Shown piece after piece: positions 1-9,868 of a stretch of DNA of 64,000 nt. The stretch spans positions 351,001 to 415,000 of the forward strand of contig NC_009403.2 of NCBI RefSeq assembly GCF_000002875.2. The letters run 5' to 3'. The notes below the pieces were generated by a model. That model was not told where the DNA came from and searched no databases. It worked only from the letters and a program-made list of their open reading frames with translations. The stretch comes from Leishmania infantum JPCM5 (taxonomy: Eukaryota > Euglenozoa > Kinetoplastea > Trypanosomatida > Trypanosomatidae). How positions within the stretch are numbered: the first letter of the stretch is position 1; each line of letters begins with the position of its first letter. The position numbers and the translations under genes are program-made.

Positions 1-812
1 TCCACTTACTAACGTGCCGGCCAGGTGGCCAACTGCGCACATGCGGCCTCCTGGTGTGGGTGATGCGCTTCATATTCCCATTCTACCTCATGTGGTGAAT
101 TTTATATTTTTTTTTATTTCTCCTCTTGTGCGTTTTCTCTCCCACCCGCGTTTCTTTTGGAAGGACGCGCTGTCTCCTACTTGGCGCGCCTGTTGCGGGC
201 GGCGGAAGCCTTTCTGGCTGTCCTGTTGCGCTACCGCTGTTGTGCCGGTGTATGGCAACGCGTACGTGCACCGTGCTGCCCGCGCGGCACACACCGTCCC
301 TCCCTCCATGTGTACATCTCTTCTGTTACCATGTTTTGAAGAAGCGACCGAATGAAAGAAGCTGTTCAGCCGCTCGCCGCCTGCAGCAAAGGAGAGCTGT
401 GATTCGTGAAGTGCAGCGATGTGGCATACATTGGCAGCAATGAGCGTGCTTTTCGATGCTGGAGGTATCCATCAGGCCCCCGCGCTGCTGCCCTGTGTTT
501 GAGCCCCCCCCCACCCACACCCACCCATCCCCTGGATAATCGGCCCCTGCTCTTGTGTGGCTCTTTTCCTGCTGGTGCTCCGTGCCTGTTCTCCAATATT
601 CGCTCTTTTCCTGTCCTCTCCCCCTACCTCACGCAGTCGCGGACATCCTTTACCCTTTCCCGCTTGCCACCAGCGCCACCTCTTCTGGGCATAGCTTCCG
701 TGCACTCGTCTCCTCCCCTCCGCATGCACTGCGCTCGTGTCTGGAAATGTGACGAGGGTCGTATCTCCTCTCGATGCATCGCTTGTTGCTCGCAGCTTAC
801 TGACCCAACTCT
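1..812. other. Intergenic spacer at the left window edge
   Basis: No open frame here has trypanosomatid-like third-position GC bias. The stretch is mostly pyrimidine-rich sequence with short T and C runs, as expected for 3'UTR and spacer between polycistronic genes. Its right end runs into the decayed ATG8-like copy. Confidence 0.6.
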
Positions 813-1019
813 AGTCGCCTCCACTGGAGCGAGTGCAAGCGGCCGCTGACGGAGCACTCCGGCGCGGTGTCCTTCATGGTGGAGTCAGTCAACGGTCGCA
901 TGCTGCCTTTGTGCCCGTGGCGCGACAACTCAGTGGCGGAACTGTAGGCAGTGGTGCGCGGCATGGTGGAGCTGGCAGGCATGAAGCTGGGCATCGTCGT
1001 CGGCAATAGGCTCGTGCGA
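813..1019 (+). pseudogene. Decayed ATG8-family gene copy
   Basis: One frame reads as a degraded relative of the three ATG8-like genes downstream. The order of matches is: an ECKR stretch at about 831, corresponding to ECAR/ECER; EHSGAV, corresponding to the (K/E)YPGHV or EHPEQL region; VESVN, corresponding to VESAN; then RDNSVAEL, corresponding to RDATVAEL. This is followed by an in-frame TAG at 945-947 where the intact copies have a GAG glutamate codon, then AVVRG, corresponding to AAVRQ. The relationship becomes unreadable after about 1019: the segment that should carry the GFLYV motif and the glycine before the tail is missing or scrambled. There is no suitable ATG at the expected place. 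I read this as a dead fourth member of the array; translation of the 3' half alone is unlikely. Confidence 0.7.
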
Positions 1020-1762
1020 GATTTAGTTCATGGGCAGCACCGACCAGTACCTAAAGAACACCCTAAACCACCCGAGACTTCATGGCCAGCCTCTTCCGAG
1101 CTGCACTGCCTGTCGTGCAGGCTTGTCACCGCGAAGACGAGGCGCTGGCAGCCTTTCCTCCTGTGAAGCTAACGCGCACCGCAGCGCCACGGACAAGCCG
1201 CGGTCCAAAGAAGAACAATAACCACCTCTGCCGTGCGTTTGTTTGGCATCCCAATCTCTTCGCTGGTCGGTTTGATTTCTCTTCGTTTATGTGAGCCCCT
1301 TCATGTGTCCGTGCACTGTCTCTGTGTGTACGTCTCTAGCTCTCTCTCGCCCTGCCCCTCTTTCCCTGTGTACATGTTAATGCGTCGCACTACGCCGGTT
1401 TTTTCGGGTAGGAAGGAGTTGAGGAAAACAAAACCTTGTGGCACGTTGTCTTGGACTCTCTCGCCTCCACAGCCTCCCATGAGAACTGCTATGCATGCGC
1501 GAGCCGACGAGCCTTCTTGGCTTGGCACAGCTGGCCCGCGGAGGCTGCTGTTGTGGGGGTCTACTGAACGACAGTGCGTCCGTCACTCTAGTTGATGCTC
1601 CGCGCGTCCAATGCCTGTTTCCTCCCCCCATCCCTCCGATCTCTCTGGCGCACTCCTCCGGTGTCCGTGCTTCTGCGAACCGTCCGCGCTCACGCTGGTA
1701 GCACCGTTTCCACCACCCCGCCCTATACGACGCGAACCCACGCCCTTTCCATCCCCCCTTAG
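1020..1762. other. Spacer between the decayed and first intact ATG8-like genes
   Basis: Pyrimidine-rich spacer with no supported gene. It should hold the polyadenylation region of the upstream transcript and the 5' signals of the next one. Confidence 0.5.
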
Positions 1763-1800
1763 CACCTCATCTCGTCTCAGTATTCCTATATCCCCCGCAG
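1763..1800 (+). promoter_or_regulatory. Candidate trans-splice acceptor of the ATG8-like gene
   Basis: A pyrimidine-rich run ends in CCCCCGCAG, with AG at 1799-1800, giving a 5'UTR of about 42 nt before the ATG at 1843. Two further AGs (after TTGCTTAC and CACCGC) lie between and could also be used. Confidence 0.45.
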
Positions 1801-1842
1801 TTTGCTTACAGCACCGCAGCCTTTTCTGTCCTCTGCGCCCAC

Positions 1843-2253
1843 ATGTCCATGTACCAGTCGTTGATCCCTGCCGACGCGCGCCGTGCGGAGTGCGAGCGTG
1901 TGTGCCGCGAGCACCCCGAGCAGCTGCCGGTCGTGGTCGAATCGGCCAACTCGAGTCATGTCCGCTTCCTCGTCGTGCCGCGCGACGCCACCGTGGCTGA
2001 CCTCGAGGCTGAGGTGCGCCAGACGCTGGGGACGACAAACAAGAAGGTGGCGCTGGCGATCGAGGGCTGCAGTCCTGCTGCGACAACGGTGGTGGGCGAC
2101 ATCTTCGACGCCTGCAAGCAGGTCGACGGCTTCCTCTACGTCTCGTGCGCGCGCGAGCCGTCGATGGGCGCCAAGGACTTTTGCTGTTTTGGCAACACGG
2201 GCAAGTACTTCGCGGATATCGAGAATAACCCGAACCTGCTTGGCTCCTTGTAA
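1843..2253 (+). CDS. Divergent ATG8/Atg8-like ubiquitin-fold protein
   Basis: A 136-residue protein of the ATG8 (LC3/GABARAP) family, which is conjugated to phosphatidylethanolamine on autophagosome membranes after ATG4 trims its C-terminus. The family pattern is visible: an R-RAEC-R helix near residues 10-20, a beta strand VVVESAN, the RFLVVPRDATVADLEAEVRQ segment in the middle, a KKVALAIEG strand, and GFLYVSC close to the end. The glycine equivalent to the processing site is probably in PSMG, leaving a long tail of about 28 residues ending NLLGSL, far longer than in the two sister genes at 4.6 and 5.7 kb. It differs from those sisters throughout, so it has escaped the homogenisation seen between them. 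From memory, Leishmania has expanded ATG8A-C families; I cannot tell which subfamily this one belongs to. Confidence 0.85.
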   Translation: MSMYQSLIPADARRAECERVCREHPEQLPVVVESANSSHVRFLVVPRDATVADLEAEVRQTLGTTNKKVALAIEGCSPAATTVVGDIFDACKQVDGFLYVSCAREPSMGAKDFCCFGNTGKYFADIENNPNLLGSL

Positions 2254-2525
2254 CGCCTACCGGACTCTGTCGCCGGTGATAGCGTTAGTGTTGGCAACGG
2301 CAAGCACATTCTGTGGTGAAAGGCTGCTGCGAAAGGATATGCGGTGAGTCCTAGGCACCTGCTGTGTCCTGTCAGGTCGCCTGCCTCAGCCTCTAGCCGC
2401 TCACGTGGCACGCATGACCTCTCTGGAGAGTGGTGCTTATATCGCGTGCGCATGGTTTTTTTCTCTTTTTCGCGGCACTGATGACCCCACCCCTCCTCAT
2501 CCCTCCATCACCTGTCTGTCTGTTT

Positions 2526-2548
2526 CACACACACACACACACACACAC
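2526..2548. repeat. CA dinucleotide microsatellite
   Basis: About eleven uninterrupted CA units in the ATG8 array spacer. Confidence 0.9.
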
Positions 2549-2771
2549 CAGCCGAGGGCTGGGAATGTGCCGTTAGTGTGTCCAAGTAGAGCAGAAGATG
2601 GCAGGCGGATAAAGTGATTGGGTAGAGTGGACAGCGATGGGGTGAGGTGTGGGATGGCCACCGCTGCCCATTTTCCTTCCACGTCCCCCCCCCACCTGCA
2701 TTATGATATACATATACACACACACATCTATCTGCATCTCTACATGCTATTGTCGTGCCGTGTTCCTATAC

Positions 2772-2789
2772 ATATATATATATATATAT
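2772..2789. repeat. AT dinucleotide microsatellite
   Basis: About nine AT/TA units, unusual in this GC-rich chromosome. Confidence 0.9.
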
Positions 2790-4580
2790 TTGCATGGGTG
2801 GCACTGGCGCGTCCTAAAAGGATGCGCTGAACGAGACCCGGGAAATAAAAGGAAAAGTAACATGGAAAACAGAAAAAAGCGGGGAATGACCTGAAAGGTG
2901 GCCACTCTTTCTGCCTGCCTGTGTGTCTGTCTGTGTGTGGTGGTGTATTTTCATGGAAAGAACATCTGGTGGTCGGCATTCGTTACTACTCCAGGGCTCC
3001 GGGAGAATCAATATGGCCTGGCGAACAGTCTCGGCCACAGTGGGGGGAAGGAGGAGGAGGGTCGGCGTCGATACGAGGGAGGGCAGCTGCTGGAGCCGCG
3101 AGCGAGCAGCAACGAAGAAGTTGCCGGAAACGAGACAGGGGCGGTCTCTTACTTTTTTTTCGTGAAAGCGTGTCTACTCTGGACCACCACCATATACCGT
3201 GCCGCCCCCTCCCCTCCCCTGCTTCCTCTACTCCCTCGTGTGAGCTCTCCCGGCGACGCAGCTGAGGGTGTTAGTAGTAGCTCTGTCTTGCTCGGCCGAC
3301 GCAGGCACTGTGTTTGCCTTCATAGCGATTAGAGCACTTCATATCGTGCCCCTCGTCTCTTGTGCAGGGGAAAGCCGAGGGCGCGCGGACGTCTCTCTTC
3401 TCCCCGCAGCTTTTGGCTGCCTCGCACCCCGCACTCCTTGTGCTCCTCGCATCACTGCGCCCCTTTAGAATCTCTCTCTGCCGCTGTCAGTGTATGTCTG
3501 TGTCACTCCTGCAGTGGCTGTGTTCATGTGTTTCGAGCTTGCCCAACGTGCGCATCTCGGGACGCAACGTCTACACTCACGCTACGCCGAAAGCCTCGAT
3601 GGTGTGCCGATACGCCAGAGGGGAAAGGGGCAGGGTTCGTTGTTTCTCTCTCCTCTCCCCCTCCTCTACATATTTTTTTTCTTGTGCGTCTACCATTCAT
3701 TTCAACTCCGTCTTCTCATTTGGTTTCCCCTCCCCTTTTCGCCTCTCTCTTGTTTTGTCCGATGTGCGTCAGAGACCTAGCTCATTGTCGATGCCAGTAA
3801 GTGTCTGTGTGCACTGTGTGGTGGCTTCCTGTGTCTCCTTGTATATGGGTCTGTCGCAGCAGACACGTATGCAGCGTTTCTCGGGTGTTTCCGCCTACTT
3901 CTCCCCTTCTGAATGCTGGAGTGAGTGAAGGAAGCTGGAAGCGCTGCTGCACACTCGGGTCTCGTTTCAACACCTTTGGCCTTATCTGGTGGGCTCTGTG
4001 GGTGTGTGGGTGTGTGCAACAAGCTCATCTACCCCACCCCCTTTCCCTCTCCCCACTCCCAACCCTCATTCTTGTTCCCTTCCCCGCTCCACGACCCACC
4101 CTTTGGGGTCCACTTCATGTGTCCAGTTGCTTCGGCTTGGTCTACTCCTCTTTTTTATTCTTTTTACCTCCCTGTCAGTCTCTCTTCCATTTTCATCATC
4201 TATGTGACTCAACCTGTGCTTCTTCCGTCCCGTCCACCTCCCTGGCAAGCACACGACAGAGGCGTCCTATTTAGTAATCGCTGCGTTTGCGCGCTGGTAC
4301 CTACTTTCGTCGCTCTTGTTCCATACTGCTTTCCTCGACAGCCGGCCTTCGTGTGGCTGCACTCGGCTTTCCCACCTGGCCCTGACCTCCTCTGTAAGCG
4401 CGTCCGCCCGCGGTCGCTCGGGCTATATGCATCATTCCTCAACGAATACGCGGTATTCCACAAGATATCCCCCATTCACCCACCAATTTCTCCCCCATCT
4501 CTCCGCTTTCACATTCCTCTGCGACCTGCTCACATCTCCGCCCTAGACATTCACACCACGCCACGCCCCCCTCGCGCACC

Positions 4581-4629
4581 CTGCCTCCCTCCCTACCGCC
4601 ATACTCGCTCTTCTTTCCCTCGCTCACAG
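4581..4629 (+). promoter_or_regulatory. Candidate trans-splice acceptor of ATG8A copy 1
   Basis: A long CT-rich tract ends at TCACAG (AG 4628-4629), 17 nt before the ATG at 4647. It is a compact spliced-leader acceptor layout. Confidence 0.55.
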
Positions 4630-4646
4630 CCCTCGTTCTCTAAATC

Positions 4647-5024
4647 ATGTGCGCCTATCACAGCAGCAACCCTGTCGAGGCCCGCCGCGCCGAGTGCGCG
4701 CGCCTGCAGGCCAAGTACCCCGGCCACGTCGCCGTGGTTGTCGAGGCGGCCGAAAAGGCCGGCAGCAAGGCGCACTTCCTCGCGCTGCCGCGCGACGCCA
4801 CCGTCGCCGAGCTCGAGGCGGCCGTGCGCCAGGCGCTCAGCACCAGCGTCAAGAAGGTGACGCTCGCCATCGAGGGCTCCGCCCCGGCGGTGACCGCCGC
4901 GGTCGGCGACATCGCCGACGCCTGCAAGCGGGACGACGGCTTCCTGTACGTGAGCGTGCGCACCGAGCAGGCCATGGGCGGCATCGCCGGTCCCTGCTTC
5001 GCCAGCGACTCCGGCGGTATGTAA
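4647..5024 (+). CDS. ATG8A: ATG8A-like autophagy ubiquitin-fold protein, copy 1
   Basis: A 125-residue ATG8-family protein with an alpha-helical RRAECARLQ N-terminus, a VVVEAAEKA strand, the PRDATVAELEAAVRQ segment, KKVTLAIEGSAP and DGFLYVSV. The likely ATG4 processing glycine follows EQAM (AMG), leaving a removable tail of about 15 residues that ends in SGGM. Positions from about codon 4 to the AMG glycine are almost base-for-base identical to the copy at 5.7 kb, whereas tails and flanking DNA differ. Family role: lipidated marker and scaffold of autophagosomes; assignment to the ATG8A group rests on memory of the Leishmania gene family. The ATG at 4647 is the first after the putative splice acceptor. 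Other members of the array are 1843-2253, 5735-6100 and the relic at 813. Confidence 0.88.
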   Translation: MCAYHSSNPVEARRAECARLQAKYPGHVAVVVEAAEKAGSKAHFLALPRDATVAELEAAVRQALSTSVKKVTLAIEGSAPAVTAAVGDIADACKRDDGFLYVSVRTEQAMGGIAGPCFASDSGGM

Positions 5025-5647
5025 CCAGCGCGGCCTTCGCGCTTCCCATCCTCTCTGTTCGTCTTCCCCTCACCCCTCCCCTCTCCTCCCAGTGACTTTG
5101 TCCTGCTTGGAAAATCGCAGCGTCGCTGCCGTCTTCATGTGTGATGTTTTCTCGACTTATCTCATTTCGCGTGCGTGCGCGTGTGGCGCCTCCCCTCAGC
5201 CCATACGCGAGCTGGTTCCTGGGCCGCAGTGTCTACGCAGGCACTCCACACACGCACGCGCGCACCCCTGCCCCGCCGCGGCGTGAAACTTGTGTACCAC
5301 CCATGTGAACACGCCCTCTCTCTCTTTCCGTTCGTCATCTTCTTTTGCTGCGGGGGTCGTGCTGTCGCTGCGCAGGCAGCCGGCAGCGCACACCGCCCTC
5401 CCTCCATGTGTACAGCCCACTCGCAGTCCTAGCTGCCCCTCCCCACCCACCACCACCACCACCACACACACAAGCACGCATACCTTGACCGCCAACGCCA
5501 CCCCGCTGCGCTGCAGACGCCGTCGCGTCACGCCCGCCCTTCGCACCAGCGGCCCCGCGGCAGCCCCGCCGGCCGCTCTTGCAGCGGCGCACCGGCCCTG
5601 CATCTGCCTGCTATTGCATGACCCCTCTCCCCTGCCACTCCTCGCCC
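5025..5647. other. Spacer between the two ATG8A-like copies
   Basis: About 0.6 kb of GC- and CT-rich spacer with no supported gene. It has no visible similarity to the flanks of the neighbouring copies, so the duplication is now recognisable only in the coding part. Confidence 0.5.
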
Positions 5648-5693
5648 TGCCTCCCTCCCTCCCTCCCCCTCTGCGCCGCACCGCTGCACGCAG
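5648..5693 (+). promoter_or_regulatory. Candidate trans-splice acceptor of ATG8A copy 2
   Basis: A CTCCC-repeat polypyrimidine tract is followed by CACGCAG (AG 5692-5693), about 41 nt upstream of the ATG at 5735. Confidence 0.45.
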
Positions 5694-5734
5694 CAGCCCA
5701 TTTGCCCTCGCACCGCACCCTCTCCAGACCACCA

Positions 5735-6100
5735 ATGTCCGCCTACCACAGCAGCAACCCTGTCGAGGCCCGCCGCGCCGAGTGCGCGCGCCTGCAGGCC
5801 AAGTACCCCGGCCACGTCGCCGTGGTTGTCGAGGCGGCCGAAAAGGCCGGCAGCAAGGCGCACTTCCTCGCGCTGCCGCGCGACGCCACCGTCGCCGAGC
5901 TCGAGGCGGCCGTGCGCCAGGCGCTCAGCACCAGCGTCAAGAAGGTGACGCTCGCCATCGAGGGCTCCGCCCCGGCGGTGACCGCCGCGGTCGGCGACAT
6001 CGCCGACGCCTGCAAGCGGGACGACGGCTTCCTGTACGTGAGCGTGCGCACCGAGCAGGCCATGGGCGCCTTTGCGAGTCCGTGCTTGAGCGTGGCTTAG
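5735..6100 (+). CDS. ATG8A: ATG8A-like autophagy ubiquitin-fold protein, copy 2
   Basis: A 121-residue ATG8-family protein whose residues 3 to about 109 are identical to the copy at 4647-5024, including PRDATVAELEAAV, KKVTLAIEG and GFLYVSV. It differs at residue 2 (Ser instead of Cys) and in the tail after the probable ATG4-processed AMG glycine, which here is about 11 residues ending LSVA. After processing the two gene products would be almost the same protein; only the removable tails and the UTRs are distinct. I chose the ATG at 5735 because the family start MSAYHSSNP aligns with the sister copy. The upstream in-frame extension is proline- and cysteine-rich noise. Confidence 0.88.
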   Translation: MSAYHSSNPVEARRAECARLQAKYPGHVAVVVEAAEKAGSKAHFLALPRDATVAELEAAVRQALSTSVKKVTLAIEGSAPAVTAAVGDIADACKRDDGFLYVSVRTEQAMGAFASPCLSVA

Positions 6101-7737
6101 ATGCTTGGCCCCTCCCAATGAGAGCGGTGCTGGTGCGGTCGGCAAGAGCGAGGCGGATCTCATTCATGCTGTCTTCTCCCCATGTTGTCGCGCCCTTCTC
6201 GCACTTCTCTCTGCCGCGACCCCGAGCTTTCGTACCTCCCTCTCGCAGCCTCTCTGCTGATGCTCTCGATCTTCCATTCGTTAGTGATGCTCCGCCTGTT
6301 GCCTCGGTTCAGCCGACTACACACATTCTGCGTATCCCGGGAATACTGCTGCCGTGGATGGCGCGTGTTTGCTTTTCCTTTCATTGACCCATTTCGTGAG
6401 CGGTGTGTGCTTGCATTTGTGTGTACACAAATGTGGACACTCCTGTCGGCGACCTCTGCTTCTCCGCCTTCCGTTCTCGCGTCCTGCGTTGCCGGTGACC
6501 CTCCCTTCTCCCGTAGCGACGAGCACACTTTTCTGTGACTGTCGATGATCTCAACCGTGTGCTCTAGCCCCCACATAAAGACTGCCGTCGCTGTGCGTCT
6601 GTATGTAGCGTGTGTCGCTACGAGAGTGCGGATGCGGAGGCGGGTGGCGTCACCACACTCCACCGCATGTTTTTCCCTGTTTTCTCTCTTTCTGTTTTTA
6701 CGCCATGGGTGGGCCGTAACGTCGTCTTCGGTACTTCTTTTACCCAGCGACCTCCGTAGGTGAGAGTGGCACCTGGGACCGTGGCCTGCGAGATGAGTGG
6801 CGGCGTTACCTCATCCCGTTCTTGAAACCCGCGCCCGTGGCCGGTGCGGCATGAGGAGTACACCCACGCGATGCTCGTTGTCCTTTTTCTGTGCCCGCTC
6901 TCACTTCCCTGCGCGTTCTCTTGTTTAGGCTCGCAGTCGAGTGTGACTCCATTCTTGTCTTTTGTGTTTTGCCTGCGTTGGCGATCTCCCGGTCCTTTCC
7001 ACGGAGACCAGCGAGAGACAGGGGCAGGGGGAAATCCGGCGGTGAGGCTCTTCGGTAGCCTCGCCGTCCTCTCCCCTGCTCCCGCTTCCTCCTCTGCCCT
7101 GTCTCCCGCATCTCCGCTCCCTCAATGTGCACAGGCTGTCATGCTCCCCCCCCCCGGATATTAAACTCCAAATGGGAAAAGAAAGAGGTGAAGAGAGGCG
7201 CCGGCGTGCATTCTCCCGCTCTTGCGCCTCATCCACCAGCGCGTGACGGCGTGTGTACAGTCCTTGTTAGAGAAGGATGGCGCTCGTCTCTCCTTCGCCT
7301 GGTCAGCAGACTTCACGGTGTAGTGCTGCGCAACGCATCCCAATGCGTCAGCCTGAGGGCGCCCTCTGCTGCGCGATGCTTGCTGCCGATCAGGCACATA
7401 CACATATACGTGCTTTTCAAGCAATGAGCTTCCTTCTTTTCTTCACACTCTTTTGATCCCTCCTCCTCTCCATTCTCACCTCTTCGCGTGCCGCGTCGAT
7501 GCTGACTGCGGGCCTTCTCCTCTATTTGTATCCTCCTTTTGGCCGCCCTCTCTCCTTCAATCATTCTTTTCTTGTTTAAATGGACTCTTCCCTTTCTGCT
7601 CTCCTTCATCTACTCACTGACCACTATTACACTCACCTTTTCCCCAACTCTGCGTCCTCACTTCGGGTGTCCTCATCCTTGTTGAAGGAGAGTTAAAGCG
7701 AAAGCAGCAAGCGGCGCACTTCCTATTTCGGTTCCTC
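6101..7737. other. Spacer between the ATG8 array and the transporter
   Basis: 1.6 kb without a supported gene. CT-rich segments alternate with a slightly purine-rich stretch around 7000-7210. No repeats of note were seen. Confidence 0.5.
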
Positions 7738-7764
7738 GACGTTTTTTCTTGTTCTTTCTTTGAG
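7738..7764 (+). promoter_or_regulatory. Candidate trans-splice acceptor of the transporter gene
   Basis: A T-rich tract (TTTTTTCTTGTTCTTTCTTTG) is followed by AG at 7763-7764, about 82 nt before the ATG at 7847. Confidence 0.45.
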
Positions 7765-7846
7765 GCCGGCCATCGGCGTTGATCCACCACGGAAACACAC
7801 GTACACACCACCGAATAAGCCTCACCCTATCCAGTAAGAACTAGCA

Positions 7847-9868
7847 ATGACGTTAGAGTCACACCTTGAGGAGGCGGATGATAACCTCCACAATCGGCAC
7901 GCCGATACACAGGTCCTCGCTGACGTGGATAACGAGTACTCTGACGAGTATGTCCACCCTGGTGCCCGTCGCCTCTACGCCAAGCTTCCCTTCATGCAGC
8001 ACATCCCCATCTTCAGCGAGGCCGCCACCTCCTATGGCCCTGGTTGCATTGGGTCACTTGGTATTTGCTACCTCCTGTGTAAGGGTATTGCAAACAGCAT
8101 TATCGGTTACGCGAAGCAGCCACTCTTCATGAACCGCTACGGTATTAGCGGCCTGCGCTATCAGCGCCTCTCCAGCATTACCTCGATGGGCTGGTCCATC
8201 AAGGCCTTTACAGCCATGCTGTGCGACGCCTTCGCCGCCTTCGGGTACACGAAGCGTTGGTACATGTTCGCTTCCTGTCTGCTCGGCGGCGTCTTCGCCC
8301 TCATTTTGGGTCTGCTGCCTGCCAAGGAATCGTCCGCGAACACCGCCTGCGCCTTCATCTTCCTTACTGCCTTCAGTAAGGCCAACGTGGATATCCTCTC
8401 CGAGGGTCTCTACAGTCGTCTGATGCGCCGTCGGCCCAAGGCTGGTGCCGCGCTGGTGAGCTGGATCTGGTGGTTCATCATGGTGGGTGCCATCATCGCG
8501 GCCGCCATCCAGGGACCGCTGTCCGACTCCAGCATGGTACAGGTGGGCATCTTTATCGCTGCCGGCCTGCAGGTGGTTTGTGCGCTGATCTTTTTCTTCA
8601 ACCTGTACGAGGAGCGCACTAACAGAGTGGAGCGTTGGGAGGATGCGCTTGCGCTGGAGGCGGAGATGCGTGCGGAGCTGGGCATGGACGTGGCAGCAGC
8701 GCAGGCTCGGCTGCGTGCTCAGATGCAGCTCGCTCACAAGAGCCCCTGCAGCACCAGCACCGAGGTGGAGCCCATCACCATGCCCATGAAGGATGTCGCT
8801 CCCCACGAGGGACAGAGGTTGGAGGTCAGTGGTGCCCTGGTGACGGAGCTGGCTGACACAGCAGAGCAGGATGATGAGGACCTACAGAGCCTCGAAGCGG
8901 CGGCGCGCGCTCGCGTGGGTGAGCCCATCACATGCCTCTTCGGGGTCTTTGAGGTCAACAGGGATGTCTTTGGCCGTAACTGGAGGATCTTCGCGTACAG
9001 CGTAATCATGACGTGCGCCGTCGTCGCCATGACGTGCGGCAACATTCTTGCGGACACGCTTGGTCTGCTGATCCTCTGCGTCATTGTCTCCGTTGTCTGC
9101 TGTGCTGCATCCTTCTGGGCCCTGCCCCTTGTCATCGCCAAGGCGAACGTCTTTGGCTATCTGCAGATGGTCTTCTATCTGCAGCTGCCTGGCGCGCTCG
9201 ACAGCTTCTACCTCGCTGATGAGGAATGCCTCCCCGGCGGCCCGCACTTCTCGTACACCTTCTACAATACGGTGAGTGCCCTCATCGGCAACGTTGGTGG
9301 TCTTGCTGGTATCACCGTATTCAACTACATCTTCTCCAAGCACAGCTACCGGCTGACTCTTGTCGTCACCACCACTGTGCAGATCCTTGCCTCCGTCTTC
9401 GATATCATTATGGTGAAGCGCTGGAACATCGCAATTGGCATCCCGGACCGCGCCATGTACATCATGGGCGACGCCGTTGTGTTTCAGGTGTGCTACTATC
9501 TGACGTGGATGCCAGTCGTGATTCTGCTCTCGCGCCTGTGCCCTCGCGGCTCGGAGAGCATGGTGTACGCGCTGATGGCTGGTTTTGCCAACCTCGGAGA
9601 GACGATGGCGACCTCGATCGGCTCGCTGATCATGGAGTACGCCTGGGGCATCGTGACAACCCCACCGTGCGACTTCAGCAACGTGCCCATGCTCTTGCTT
9701 GTGGGCCACATCCTGGCTCCCATTTTGATCATCCCACTCTCCTTGCTGCTGCCGGCAGCGCGTGTCTGCGACGACATCAACGTGGACGGAGAGGCAGTCA
9801 AGAGAGAGGCGAAGAAGTACATCTCGCACGACGACAGCGACAGCAGTAGTGCCGCCGGCAAGCATTGA
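7847..9868 (+). CDS. Folate/biopterin (pteridine) transporter of the BT1 family
   Basis: A 673-residue polytopic membrane protein of the BT1/FBT folate-biopterin transporter family, which in Leishmania imports pterins and folates that the parasite cannot make. A hydrophilic, acidic N-terminus of about 50 residues is followed by SYGPGCIGSLGICYLLCKG and the loop YAKQPLFMNRYGISG, then several hydrophobic segments. The EGLYSRLMRRRP-KAGAALVSW region is typical of the family. A hydrophilic loop of about 130 residues around residues 260-355 divides two blocks of membrane helices, and the protein ends in a short acidic, serine-rich tail. Length fits known family members. It stands alone here, unlike the multi-copy FT loci elsewhere in Leishmania. 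Whether it prefers folate, biopterin or another pterin cannot be read from sequence. Confidence 0.93.
   Translation: MTLESHLEEADDNLHNRHADTQVLADVDNEYSDEYVHPGARRLYAKLPFMQHIPIFSEAATSYGPGCIGSLGICYLLCKGIANSIIGYAKQPLFMNRYGISGLRYQRLSSITSMGWSIKAFTAMLCDAFAAFGYTKRWYMFASCLLGGVFALILGLLPAKESSANTACAFIFLTAFSKANVDILSEGLYSRLMRRRPKAGAALVSWIWWFIMVGAIIAAAIQGPLSDSSMVQVGIFIAAGLQVVCALIFFFNLYEERTNRVERWEDALALEAEMRAELGMDVAAAQARLRAQMQLAHKSPCSTSTEVEPITMPMKDVAPHEGQRLEVSGALVTELADTAEQDDEDLQSLEAAARARVGEPITCLFGVFEVNRDVFGRNWRIFAYSVIMTCAVVAMTCGNILADTLGLLILCVIVSVVCCAASFWALPLVIAKANVFGYLQMVFYLQLPGALDSFYLADEECLPGGPHFSYTFYNTVSALIGNVGGLAGITVFNYIFSKHSYRLTLVVTTTVQILASVFDIIMVKRWNIAIGIPDRAMYIMGDAVVFQVCYYLTWMPVVILLSRLCPRGSESMVYALMAGFANLGETMATSIGSLIMEYAWGIVTTPPCDFSNVPMLLLVGHILAPILIIPLSLLLPAARVCDDINVDGEAVKREAKKYISHDDSDSSSAAGKH

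Larger units (their letters stand above)
2254..4580. other. Spacer of 2.3 kb with microsatellites
   Basis: Long spacer without a supported gene. It contains a CA run (2526-2548), a TA run (2772-2789), a purine-rich stretch near 2820-2900 and extensive CT-rich DNA. The open frames seen are Ser/Leu/Pro/Cys-rich by-products of pyrimidine tracts and lack coding-type third positions. Confidence 0.55.

Noticed and set aside
2526..2548. Possible CRISPR-like or minisatellite arrays among the spacer repeats
   Set aside because: Only simple microsatellites are present; no spacer-repeat periodicity, and the genome is eukaryotic.
5290..6387. 365-aa + strand ORF overlapping ATG8A copy 2
   Set aside because: Out-of-frame reading of the ATG8A coding region joined to pyrimidine-rich spacer; Arg/Gly-rich product with no family pattern.
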